Source: Rhizobiales bacterium YIM 77505
Lineage (GTDB): Bacteria > Pseudomonadota > Alphaproteobacteria > Rhizobiales > Beijerinckiaceae
DNA length: 64,000 nucleotides
Direction: 5' to 3'
Assembly (NCBI GenBank): GCA_000745135.1
Contig: JQNH01000001.1
Span: 3,333,501-3,397,500 of the forward strand
Part shown: positions 36,771 through 45,239 of the stretch, piece after piece
Numbering within the stretch: position 1 is the stretch's first letter
Layout of the letters: every line of letters starts with the position of its first letter
Made by a program: the position numbers and the translations under genes
Notes under the pieces: model-generated
What the model saw: only the letters and a program-made list of their open reading frames with translations
Told to the model about the DNA's origin: nothing
The model's database searches: none

Positions 36771-38089
36771 CCGTTGCCGTCTTCCTCCTGTCGCTGTGCG
36801 GAGCGATGGCGCTCGGGGTGCCGGTCGCCTTCGCGCTCATCGTCTGCGGCCTCGCCCTGATGCTGTGGATGGGGATCTTCGACAGCCAGATCGTGGCTTT
36901 GAAGCTGATCGAGGGCGCCGACAACTTCCAGCTTCTTGCGGTACCCTTCTTCCTCCTCGCCGGCGAGCTCATGAACGCCGGCGGCCTGTCGAAGCGCATC
37001 GTCAACTTCGCCGTGTCGCTGGTCGGCCACATCCATGGCGGCCTCGGCTATGTGGCGATCTTCGCCTCGATCATCATGGCGTCGCTCTCGGGCTCGGCGG
37101 CCGCCGACACGGCGGCCATCGCTTCGATCCTGATCCCGATGATGCGCGATGCCGGCTATAACGTGCCGCGCGCCGCCGGCCTCATCGCCTCCGGCGGCAT
37201 CATCGCGCCGGTCATCCCGCCCTCCATCGGCTTCATCATCTTCGGCGTCGCCGCCAATGTCTCGATCACCCAGCTCTTTCTCGCCGGCGTGTTCCCGGGC
37301 CTCCTCATGGGCCTGTCGCTCGTCGCCGCCTGGGCCGTCGTGGTACGCAATGAGAAGCTGAAGGTTTATCCGCGCGTCTCCTGGGGCGAGCGCCTCAGGG
37401 CCTTCATCGACGGCTTCTTCGCCCTCCTCATGCCGGCCATCATCCTCGGATGCATCAAGTTCGGCTGGGCGACGCCGACGGAAGCGGCGGTGTTCGCGGC
37501 CGTCTACGCCCTCTTCGTGGGCCTCTTCATCTACCGCGAGCTGAAGTTCTCGCAGCTCTACGAGGTCTTCCTGGTCGCGGCGAAGACGACCGCGGTCGTC
37601 ATGTTCCTGGTGGCGGCGGCGCTCATCTCGGCTTGGCTCATCACGCAGGCCAACATCCCCGCGGAGCTCGGCGCCGTCCTCGAGCCGCTGAAGGACAATC
37701 CGACCCTCCTCCTGCTCGTCATCATGGCGCTCGTCATCGTGGTCGGCACGGCGCTCGATTTCGCGCCGACGGTGCTGATCCTGACGCCGATCCTGATGCC
37801 GCTCATCAAGGAGGCCGGCATCAACCCGGTCTATTTCGGCGTGCTGTTCATCATGAACAACGCCATCGGGCTCATCACCCCGCCCGTCGGCATCGTGCTT
37901 AACGTGGTCTGCGGCGTCGCGCGCGTGCCGATGGGTCCCGTGATCCGCGGCGTGACGCCGTTCCTCCTCGCGCAAACGGCCGTGCTGTTCCTGCTCGTGT
38001 TCCTGCCGCAATGGGTGATCGCACCGCTCAACTGGCTGCGCGACCGCATCGGCTTCGTGGAGATGCTGCAGGCCATGGCCGGCTTCTAG
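36767..38089 (+). CDS. dctM: TRAP transporter large permease (DctM-like)
   Basis: This 440-residue protein has about twelve membrane segments and DctM signatures: VPFFLLAGELMNAGGLSKRI, SLSGSAAADTAAIASILIPM, GIIAPVIPPSIGFIIFGV, NNAIGLITPPVGIVLNVVCG. It is the sodium-driven translocating subunit of the TRAP system, coupled to dctQ by an ATGA overlap. Confidence 0.95.
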   Translation: MTVAVFLLSLCGAMALGVPVAFALIVCGLALMLWMGIFDSQIVALKLIEGADNFQLLAVPFFLLAGELMNAGGLSKRIVNFAVSLVGHIHGGLGYVAIFASIIMASLSGSAAADTAAIASILIPMMRDAGYNVPRAAGLIASGGIIAPVIPPSIGFIIFGVAANVSITQLFLAGVFPGLLMGLSLVAAWAVVVRNEKLKVYPRVSWGERLRAFIDGFFALLMPAIILGCIKFGWATPTEAAVFAAVYALFVGLFIYRELKFSQLYEVFLVAAKTTAVVMFLVAAALISAWLITQANIPAELGAVLEPLKDNPTLLLLVIMALVIVVGTALDFAPTVLILTPILMPLIKEAGINPVYFGVLFIMNNAIGLITPPVGIVLNVVCGVARVPMGPVIRGVTPFLLAQTAVLFLLVFLPQWVIAPLNWLRDRIGFVEMLQAMAGF

Positions 38090-38181
38090 ACGTCCCTCCC
38101 CTTCCCACGCCGGGCGACGCCCGCAGCCCGCCCGGCGCCTCATCACCTTCATCGGCTGCGAACAAAGAAGAGGAAGACCTC

Positions 38182-39198
38182 ATGAGGACGCTCAAACACC
38201 TTCTGGCGGCAGGCGTCGCGGGCCTTGCGCTCATGGCGGCTGCGCCGGCTTCGGCGCAGTTCCAGGAGCGCACCATCCGCGTCTCCAACGGAGTCAACGC
38301 CGATCACCCGGTGGGCAACGGCCTTGCCAAGATGAACCAATGCGTCGGCGAGAAGTCGGGCGGCAAGATGAAGCTGCAGGGCTTCTGGGGCGGCGCGCTC
38401 GGCGGCGACCTCCAGGCAACGCAAGCCCTGCGCTCGGGCACCCAGGAGATGGTCATTACGTCGACCTCGCCGCTCGTCGGCATCCTGCCGGATCTCGGCG
38501 TCTTCGACCTGCCGTTCCTGTTCTCGAACGAGAAGGAGGCGGATGCCGTTCTCGACGGTCCGTTCGGCAAGTACATCTCCGACAAGCTGCCGGCCGTTGG
38601 GCTCGTCAACCTCGCCTATTGGGAGAACGGCTTCCGCAACCTGACCAATTCGCGCCGCCCGGTGAACAAGCTGGAGGACCTCAACGGCCTCAAGATCCGG
38701 GTGATGCAGAACAACATCTTCCTCGACACCTTCAAGACCGCCGGCGCCAACGCGGTGCCGATGGCCTTCGGCGAGGTGTTCACGGCCCTCGAGACCAAGG
38801 CCATCGACGGCCAGGAGAACCCCTTCGTCACCATCGACACGTCGAAGTTCTCCGAGGTGCAGAAGTACCTCTCGGTGACGAACCACGCCTACACGCCCTT
38901 CCTGGTGCTGTACTCCAAGCAGCTCTGGGACAAGCTCTCGCCCGACGAGCAGAAGGCCCTGTCGGAATGCGCCATCGTCGGCCGCGATGAGCAGCGCCGC
39001 GTCTCGCGCGAGCTCTCGGCGAAGTCGCTCGAAAACATCAAAAAAGCGGGCGTGCAGGTCAACGAGATCGCGCCTGGCGAGCTGCAGCGCATGCGCGACG
39101 CCGTGAAGCCGGTCTACGAGCGTCACGCAGCGACGATCGGCCAGGAGACTGTCAGCAAGATGATGGAAGCCCTGGCGCAGGTCCGAAAGACGAACTGA
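38182..39198 (+). CDS. dctP: TRAP transporter solute-binding protein (DctP-like)
   Basis: The 338-residue periplasmic binding protein has a signal peptide (HLLAAGVAGLALMAAAPASA, cleavage before QFQERT). The carboxylate-binding Arg motif lies in LNGLKIRVMQNN, followed by TALETKAIDGQENP, which is characteristic of the family. The ATG at 38182 follows GAGGAAGA. It is separated from dctM by 92 bases, allowing higher expression of the receptor. Confidence 0.93.
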   Translation: MRTLKHLLAAGVAGLALMAAAPASAQFQERTIRVSNGVNADHPVGNGLAKMNQCVGEKSGGKMKLQGFWGGALGGDLQATQALRSGTQEMVITSTSPLVGILPDLGVFDLPFLFSNEKEADAVLDGPFGKYISDKLPAVGLVNLAYWENGFRNLTNSRRPVNKLEDLNGLKIRVMQNNIFLDTFKTAGANAVPMAFGEVFTALETKAIDGQENPFVTIDTSKFSEVQKYLSVTNHAYTPFLVLYSKQLWDKLSPDEQKALSECAIVGRDEQRRVSRELSAKSLENIKKAGVQVNEIAPGELQRMRDAVKPVYERHAATIGQETVSKMMEALAQVRKTN

Positions 39199-39353
39199 GC
39201 CTCGCCGCCGTCACCCCCGGCCAGAGGCGGCGCCGGCCGCCCGAATGAAAACCAGGAGCGCTTCAGCTTGGCCGAGGCGCTTCTGGATTCCTTCGCGGCC
39301 TTTCAGGCCGCCGGGGATGACAGCGTCCGCAACCTCCCGCTGGACCTGCCGCC

Positions 39354-40559
39354 ATGAAGATCACCGCCCTCGAGACCATCCGCACGGCCGAGCTGCCGAA
39401 CATCATCTGGGTGCAGGTCCACACCGACGAGGGGCTCGTCGGCCTCGGCGAAACGTTCTTCGGCACGGAGACAGTCGAGGCTTATGTGCACGAATACGCA
39501 GCGCCACGGCTTCTCGGGCAGGACCCGAGCCGCATCGACAAGATCGCCCGGGATCTTGTGGGCTATTTGGGGTTCCGCGCGACCGGCGCAGAAACGCGCG
39601 GCAATTCGGCCATCGACATCGCCCTATGGGATCTTCTCGGCAAGGCGGCGGACCGGCCCATCGTCGATCTCCTCGGCGGCAAGACGCGGGACTGGATCCG
39701 CACCTACAACACCTGCGCCGGCACCCATTACATCCGCAAGGCCAACGCGCAGGCCGTCGCCAACTGGGGCGTCGATCCTGACAAGGCGGCGTCGCGCTAT
39801 GACGACCTCGACGCCTTCCTCACCCGCGCCGACGAGCTTGCCGCCGACCTGCTCTCGGAGGGCATCACGGCGATGAAGATCTGGCCGTTCGACATCGCCG
39901 CCGAGAAGACGAACGGCGTCTACATCTCGAAGGAGGATCTGAAGGCCGCGCTTCAGCCCTTCGAGAAAATCCGCAAGGCGGTCGGCGACAAGATGGACGT
40001 GATGGTCGAGTTCCACTCCCTCTGGCAGCTCCTGCCGGCCATGACCATCGCCAAGGCGCTCGCCCCCTACGACACCTTCTGGCACGAGGATCCGATCCGG
40101 ATGGATTCGCTTGCGAGCCTCAAGCGCTATGCCCAGGTGTCGCCGGCGCCGATCTGCGCCTCCGAGACTTTGGCGAGCCGATGGGCTTTCCGCGACCTTC
40201 TCGAGACGGGCGTGGCGGGCGTCGTGATGCTCGACCTTTCCTGGTGCGGCGGCCTCTCCGAAGCGCGCAAGATCGCCGCCATGGCGGAGGCTTGGCACCT
40301 TCCCGTGGCGCCGCACGACTGCACGGGCCCGGTGGTGCTCATCGCGTCGACGCACCTCTCCCTCAACGCGCCGAACGCGTTGGTGCAGGAGAGCGTGCGC
40401 GCCTTCTACAAGACCTGGTATCGGGACCTCGTGACGGCCCTGCCCGAGGTGAAGGACGGCATGATCACGGTGCCGCCCGGCCCCGGGCTCGGCGCCGAGC
40501 TCAACCCCGAGCTCGACAAACAGTTCACGGTGACGCGCCGTCGCTCTGGCGCGGCCTGA
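39354..40559 (+). CDS. Mandelate racemase/muconate lactonizing-family dehydratase
   Basis: This 401-residue enolase-superfamily enzyme has the Mg ligands E219 (VEFHSLWQ), E245 (HEDP) and E271 (ASETLAS), a Lys at K175 in AMKIWPFD, and the Asp-His dyad D294/H321 (PHDCTGP). This set is typical of the mandelate racemase subgroup, which includes sugar acid dehydratases and racemases. The TRAP importer and GntR regulator just upstream suggest it acts on the imported acid. The exact substrate cannot be read. The 155-base gap before it has a weak GGCC hairpin and no gene. Confidence 0.9.
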   Translation: MKITALETIRTAELPNIIWVQVHTDEGLVGLGETFFGTETVEAYVHEYAAPRLLGQDPSRIDKIARDLVGYLGFRATGAETRGNSAIDIALWDLLGKAADRPIVDLLGGKTRDWIRTYNTCAGTHYIRKANAQAVANWGVDPDKAASRYDDLDAFLTRADELAADLLSEGITAMKIWPFDIAAEKTNGVYISKEDLKAALQPFEKIRKAVGDKMDVMVEFHSLWQLLPAMTIAKALAPYDTFWHEDPIRMDSLASLKRYAQVSPAPICASETLASRWAFRDLLETGVAGVVMLDLSWCGGLSEARKIAAMAEAWHLPVAPHDCTGPVVLIASTHLSLNAPNALVQESVRAFYKTWYRDLVTALPEVKDGMITVPPGPGLGAELNPELDKQFTVTRRRSGAA

Positions 40560-40639
40560 GGTTCGAGCTTAGGGTGGAGCAAGACAGGCCTGCCGGACGC
40601 CGGAAGGAACGGCTTCTCTCATTGCGTGAAGGATCCGCT

Positions 40640-40999
40640 ATGCTCCGTGGCCGCCTGCCACTCCTCCTGGCTTTGGGCATCGGCGTCGTCCTCCTGGACG
40701 GGCACAAGCCGGCCCGGGCCGCCAATCTCACCGGAGCCGAGGTCTTGGAGCGCTGCGAGTCGACGCAGGCCTCTGAAGTGGCATGGTGTGTCGGCTACGT
40801 CTTTGGCGTGAGCGGCGTGATCGCCGACACGGCGACCGACATCCGCTACCGCGCCTGCTTCCCCGCCGAGTTCACCTCAGAGATCGCGCGCCTCGTCGTA
40901 GTGCGGGGGATCAAGGCGACTGACGCCCTCCTCGACGTCGCGGGTCATCAGGCGGTCTGGTACGCGCTGAAGAAGGGCTTTCCTTGCCCTGAGCAATGA
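40640..40999 (+). CDS. Exported small protein, Rap1a/Tai immunity-like
   Basis: This 119-residue protein has a signal peptide (LPLLLALGIGVVLLDGHKPA, cleavage near ARA|ANL) and a compact domain with four Cys (ERCESTQ, AWCVGYVFG, RACFPAEF, GFPCPEQ). The pattern LLERC...WCVGYV...CFP...W resembles the Rap1a/Tai family, periplasmic immunity proteins against type VI amidase effectors. No effector or secretion gene is nearby, so it may be a solitary housekeeping member. It ends 12 bases from the convergent tctA stop. Confidence 0.65.
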   Translation: MLRGRLPLLLALGIGVVLLDGHKPARAANLTGAEVLERCESTQASEVAWCVGYVFGVSGVIADTATDIRYRACFPAEFTSEIARLVVVRGIKATDALLDVAGHQAVWYALKKGFPCPEQ

Positions 41000-41011
41000 T
41001 CTTGAAGGCGA

Positions 41012-42526
41012 CTACGCCGGGCGAACGGCGCGCCGGCGGAACAGGGACCGCACGCGATCGCTGAAAGCGGGGATCGACCACAGGATCGAGCCTATGGTGA
41101 TGGCCGCAAGCGCGCCGCTCACCGGCCGGGTGAAGAACGGCGCGATGTCGCCGCCCGACAGAACGAGGCCGCGCGTGAGGTTCTTCTCGAGCAGTTCGCC
41201 GAGCACGAGGCCGAGGATCAGCGGCGCCATCGGGAACTTGAGTTGTCTGAGGACGAAGCCGAGGAGGCCGAAGAACAGCATCACGTAGATATCGAACACC
41301 CGCGAGGTGATGGCATAGGCGCCGACCACGCAGAGAACGAACACCACCGGCATGAGCCGCTCGCGCGGCACCAGGAGGATCCACAGGAGCGGCCGCACCA
41401 GCGTCAGGCCGACGAACAGCTTCGACATGTCCGCGATCAGCAGCATGGCGACGATCTGGTAGAAGAACTCCGGCGTCTGCAGCATGAGGTTCGGGCCGGG
41501 ATTGAGCCCATGGATGAGCATCGCCGCCATCAATACGGCGGCCGGAGCCGAGCCTGGCACCGCGAGCGTCAGCACCGGGATGATGGCGCCCGGCACGCAG
41601 GCGCTCTCGCCGGTTTCCGCCGCCATCAGCCCTTCGACCGAACCCTTGCCGAACTTGTCCTTCTCCTTGCTCGCCCGCCGCGCCGCCGCATATGAGGACC
41701 AGGCCGCCGTGTCCTCGCCGAGCCCTGGCAGGATGCCGATGAAGGTGCCGATGGCGCCGGAACGCAGGATGGTGCGCCAATATCTGACGACATCCTCGAT
41801 GCGGGGGATGACCGAGTCGATCTTGTTCGCCACCGCCTGGACAGCCGGCCCGCGCATCGACTGCAGCACCTCGGCCACGCCGAAACAGCCCACGAGCGCC
41901 GGCAGGAGACCGATGCCGCCGGCGAGATCCGTGGAACCGAAGGCAAAGCGCGCGTAGTTGTAGTAGGGCTCCTGGCCGATGGTGGCGATGAAGAGTCCGA
42001 GGAAGCCGGCAATGTAGCCTTTCAGCGGATCGCCGCCGGCGAGCGTTCCGGCGATGACGATCCCGAACACCGCGATCCAGAAGAACTCGAAGCTCTGGAA
42101 CTTGAGGGCCACCTCGCTCAACACCGGCGTCAGCGCGGCGACGCAGAGAATGCCGAACAGGGTTCCAAGCCACGAGCCTGCTGTCGAGATCCCCATGGCG
42201 CGGCCGGCAAGACCCTGCCGTGCAAGAGGAAAACCATCAAGCGTCGAGCAGGCCGACGCGGGCGTGCCAGGGATGTTGAGCAGGATGGCGCTGCGGCTGC
42301 CGCCATAGATCGCGCCGACATAGATGCAGACCAGCACCAGGATCGCCTGCTCATGGCCCATGGTGAAGGTCAGCGTGGTCATGAGCGCCACGCCCATGGT
42401 GGCGGTCAGTCCGGGCAGCGCTCCAATGATGATGCCGAGCAGGGTCGCCCAGAAGACGTTGAGCACCCCCCAGCCGCTGAGGAGATGGGCAAGCGCAGCG
42501 CCGAACTGTCCAAGGCTGTCGAGCAT
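41012..42526 (-). CDS. tctA: Tripartite tricarboxylate transporter large permease TctA
   Basis: TctA (504 residues) is the large membrane subunit of a TTT importer. The family signatures LLGIIIGALPGLTATMGVAL, AAETGESACVPGAIIPVLTL and GALPGLTATMG-like repeats are present, with about 11-12 membrane segments. I use ATG 42526 (MLDSLGQFGAALAHLL); an open extension upstream is antisense noise. It is the last gene of tctC-tctB-tctA. Confidence 0.94.
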   Translation of the reverse strand: MLDSLGQFGAALAHLLSGWGVLNVFWATLLGIIIGALPGLTATMGVALMTTLTFTMGHEQAILVLVCIYVGAIYGGSRSAILLNIPGTPASACSTLDGFPLARQGLAGRAMGISTAGSWLGTLFGILCVAALTPVLSEVALKFQSFEFFWIAVFGIVIAGTLAGGDPLKGYIAGFLGLFIATIGQEPYYNYARFAFGSTDLAGGIGLLPALVGCFGVAEVLQSMRGPAVQAVANKIDSVIPRIEDVVRYWRTILRSGAIGTFIGILPGLGEDTAAWSSYAAARRASKEKDKFGKGSVEGLMAAETGESACVPGAIIPVLTLAVPGSAPAAVLMAAMLIHGLNPGPNLMLQTPEFFYQIVAMLLIADMSKLFVGLTLVRPLLWILLVPRERLMPVVFVLCVVGAYAITSRVFDIYVMLFFGLLGFVLRQLKFPMAPLILGLVLGELLEKNLTRGLVLSGGDIAPFFTRPVSGALAAITIGSILWSIPAFSDRVRSLFRRRAVRPA

Positions 42527-42558
42527 GCAGGAATCCGGCAGGTTGCGGTGGCGGCGCC

Positions 42559-43098
42559 TTAAGGCAGGCGGACGAGAAACAGGCGTTCGAACACGAGCGT
42601 CACCAGGAGGCCGGTGAGCACTCCTTGGAGGAGCGCAGTCGCGAGGCTGCGCAGGCGGCTCTTCGCGTCGAGGCCCGGCCGCCATTCGAAAGCGGCGATG
42701 AACAGCGTCACGAAGATCGCCGCCGCGAGCCAGAACGGCATGCGCCCGATGAGCCCGACGATGAACAGGATGCCGAGCCCTGCCGCGAGAGCCAGACGCC
42801 CATTGCTGTTGCCGTTCGTCCGCGGCGCATCCCTGCCAGCGGTCGGCCCGAGCGCGCCGGCGCGGACCGCGCGTGCCGCGAGCCAGACGCTCAACAGGCC
42901 GATGACGACGCCATAGAAGCTCGGCACCAGGGCGGGCGCGTTGTAGATGGGGCCGCCCTGGTCCGTGTAGGTCGGCATCTGCCACGCCAGGACCAGGATC
43001 GCCGCGCTGAAGGCGAGGAAGCTCGCCGCGACCCACAGATCGGTGCGCGGCGGCAGCGGCTCCTCAGGCGGCAGCAGGGGTGGAGGTTCGTCCGGCAT
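42559..43098 (-). CDS. tctB: Tripartite tricarboxylate transporter small permease TctB
   Basis: TctB (179 residues) is a four-helix small permease with a proline-rich cytoplasmic N-terminus (MPDEPPPLLPPEEPLPP), GGPIYNAPALVPSFYGVVIG and FWLAAAIFVTLFIAAFEWRPG. It pairs with TctA. It lies between tctC (50 bases) and tctA (32 bases) on the minus strand. I chose ATG 43098; the upstream open frame is antisense to nothing recognised but lacks membrane character. Confidence 0.88.
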   Translation of the reverse strand: MPDEPPPLLPPEEPLPPRTDLWVAASFLAFSAAILVLAWQMPTYTDQGGPIYNAPALVPSFYGVVIGLLSVWLAARAVRAGALGPTAGRDAPRTNGNSNGRLALAAGLGILFIVGLIGRMPFWLAAAIFVTLFIAAFEWRPGLDAKSRLRSLATALLQGVLTGLLVTLVFERLFLVRLP

Positions 43099-43148
43099 GA
43101 CTCTCAACGATGGCAGCAACTGGGCCGATCCGCCTGCGCGCCTCTGGG

Positions 43149-44159
43149 CTATTGCGGCCGCGGGATGCCGATGGTGTCGGGAGAGACCTTGGCCTTGCCG
43201 GCGTCGTAGTAGAGCCAGACGGTCTGGGTCACCATCTTCATCGCCTCCTTCTCCGCCTCGGCGCCGGAGATCGGCGTGAACAGGGCGGCGCGGGCCGCGG
43301 CGTATTTGCGCAACGCCTCGGAGTTCGCGATCTTCTTCTTCCAGATCATGTCCATGGTCTGGATGACGGGCTCCGGCGTGCCCTTCGGCGCCCAGATGCC
43401 GAAATAGTTGAGCGGCGCCGGCATGTTGGGCAGCCATTTCGTCACCGGCGGGATCTCGCCATAGCCTTCGAGCGTCACCGGCTTGTCGGCTTGCACGGCC
43501 AGCGGGATCAGGCGCTTGCCCTTGATGAACTCCGACATCTCGACGAGAAGCTGGGACACCGCCTGGGTCTCCCCTGCCACGGTGGACAGCACCGCCGGGT
43601 TGCCGCCGTCATAGGTGACGTGGCGGTACTCGACGCCGGGCGCGGCCTTGCGGATGGTCTCCATCATGTTGTGGCCGGCCGAGGAAAGCCCTGCCGTCGC
43701 CACGGGCACGTTCCTGCCGTCCTTCTTCAGCGCCTCCAGGAACTGACCGAAATCCTTGAAGGGCGCGTTCGGGTTCGCAGAAACCGTGTTGACATTGGCG
43801 ACGGCGAAGAAGAGGTGCCAGTCCTTCAACTGGCTGTCGAGGAGGCCGAGCACCTTGTAGCCGCCGATGTCGACCGCCGCCCCGGCGGCCCAGGTGTAGC
43901 CGTCCTTCGCGCCCTCCAGCACGCCCTTGGTGCCGACCGAGCCCGAGGCTCCCGGCTGGTTCACCACCACGACTTTCTGCTTGAGCTCGGACTCAAGCTC
44001 GGAAGCGACGATGCGGGCCATCTGGTCCGTGGAGCCGCCGGCGGCCCAGGGAACGATGAGAGTGATCGGACGATCCGGCTTCCAGGGATAATCCTGGGCA
44101 GCGGCCTGACCGGCCAGCACGCCCAACAGGGCGCCGAACGCCAGGGCAATTGTGCGCAT
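43149..44159 (-). CDS. tctC: TctC/BUG-family periplasmic binding protein
   Basis: The 336-residue protein has a signal peptide (IALAFGALLGVLAGQAAAQ) and the BUG receptor pattern DRPITLIVPWAAGGSTDQMAR, NQPGASGSVGTKGVLEGAKDGYTW and GHNMMETIRKAAPG. It would capture a carboxylate for TctAB. Its ATG is preceded by GGAGGAG. It is transcribed away from the sugar isomerase gene at 44360, and the 200-base gap between them holds a strong palindrome. Confidence 0.93.
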   Translation of the reverse strand: MRTIALAFGALLGVLAGQAAAQDYPWKPDRPITLIVPWAAGGSTDQMARIVASELESELKQKVVVVNQPGASGSVGTKGVLEGAKDGYTWAAGAAVDIGGYKVLGLLDSQLKDWHLFFAVANVNTVSANPNAPFKDFGQFLEALKKDGRNVPVATAGLSSAGHNMMETIRKAAPGVEYRHVTYDGGNPAVLSTVAGETQAVSQLLVEMSEFIKGKRLIPLAVQADKPVTLEGYGEIPPVTKWLPNMPAPLNYFGIWAPKGTPEPVIQTMDMIWKKKIANSEALRKYAAARAALFTPISGAEAEKEAMKMVTQTVWLYYDAGKAKVSPDTIGIPRPQ

Positions 44160-44272
44160 GTCTCCTCCCTTGCTCCTCGCTGACCATGACCGGCGTTGAA
44201 GGCCGCTCCGGCGCGGTTGACCGCTCCGCGATGGGGGTCAAGACTGTCCCTCGGCCCGAGCCTCGTCAAGAG

Positions 44273-44286
44273 TAACCGTTCGGTTA
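44273..44286. promoter_or_regulatory. Palindromic candidate operator TAACCG-TT-CGGTTA
   Basis: This perfect 6+6 inverted repeat lies in the 200-base gap between divergent tctC and the five-gene catabolic operon. The arms resemble TetR- or LacI-type half-sites, but no regulator gene lies next to it. It could coordinate uptake and breakdown. The rest of the gap (44160-44359) has no gene. Confidence 0.55.
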
Positions 44287-44359
44287 ATTAGGCGGCGCCG
44301 TCGGGCCGGAAGGCAGACGGACGAGGCGGCGTCCTTCCCGCCGCCTCGCGTGAGGTCCC

Positions 44360-45196
44360 ATGAAGCTGGCTCTCTGCAACGAAGTCGTCCGCGACCTTCC
44401 CTTCGAGCGGCAATGCGCGCTCGCCGCCGCCCTCGGCTATCGGGGCCTTGAGGTCGCTCCCTTCACGCTGGGGGGGGAGGCCTTTCGCATGCCGCCGGCG
44501 GAACGGGCGCGGGTGAGGCGGGCCTGCCGCGACAATGGCATCGTCGTGAGCGGCCTGCATTGGCTTCTCGTGGCACCGAGAGGGCTCTCGATCACCGCGG
44601 AGGATCACACCGTCTGGGAGCGGACGGTGGACGTCATGCGCCGGCTCGTCGAGCTCTGCGCCGAGCTCGGCGGCGCCTATCTCGTGCATGGCTCGCCGGC
44701 GCAGCGACGCATCGGCGACGCCGGCGACCGGGCGTCCGCGGCAGCACGCGGGGAGGAGGCCTGGGCAGCCGTGGCGGAGGCTGCGCGATCCGCAGGCGTC
44801 GTCTATTGCATAGAGCCGCTGGCGCCGAGAGAGACCGATTTCATCAACACCCTTGAAGAAGCCGCGGCCATCGTCCGGCGCATCGACAACCCGGCCTTGC
44901 GCACCATGATCGACACCTCCGCCGCGGCGCTCTCCGAGCGCGAGCCCGTCTCGGCGCTCATCGAGCGCTGGCTGCCGACCGGGCTTGTCGCCCATGTCCA
45001 GCTCAACGACCGCAACCGCCGCGGCCCGGGACAAGGCGCGGACGCCTTCGCTCCGGTGCTCGCCGCCTTGAAGCGTCACGGCTACGAGGGGTGGCTCGCC
45101 ATGGAGCCTTTCGACTACGTTCCCGACGGTCCTACATGCGCCGCCCGTTCGATCGGCTATGTGGCGGGAATCCTGGAAGCGCTGGAGCTGCGCTGA
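44360..45196 (+). CDS. Sugar phosphate isomerase/epimerase-family TIM barrel
   Basis: This 278-residue protein is a xylose isomerase-like TIM barrel (AP endonuclease 2 superfamily), with metal-ligand-like residues in VYCIEPLAPRETDFINT, RTMIDTSAAALSE, HVQLNDRNRRGPGQGADAF and LAMEPFDY. It resembles hydroxypyruvate isomerase and 3-dehydroshikimate dehydratase-like families. It opens the five-gene plus-strand operon 44360-49778 and probably converts a keto-sugar or keto-acid intermediate. Confidence 0.82.
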   Translation: MKLALCNEVVRDLPFERQCALAAALGYRGLEVAPFTLGGEAFRMPPAERARVRRACRDNGIVVSGLHWLLVAPRGLSITAEDHTVWERTVDVMRRLVELCAELGGAYLVHGSPAQRRIGDAGDRASAAARGEEAWAAVAEAARSAGVVYCIEPLAPRETDFINTLEEAAAIVRRIDNPALRTMIDTSAAALSEREPVSALIERWLPTGLVAHVQLNDRNRRGPGQGADAFAPVLAALKRHGYEGWLAMEPFDYVPDGPTCAARSIGYVAGILEALELR

Positions 45197-45239
45197 TGGC
45201 GATGCGCGCAACGCACGAATCCCCCAGGGAGAGACCGCC

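Noticed and set aside
40640-40999. A type VI effector-immunity locus
   Set aside because: No amidase effector, Hcp, VgrG or Tss gene is present in the neighbourhood; only the immunity-like fold is hinted at.
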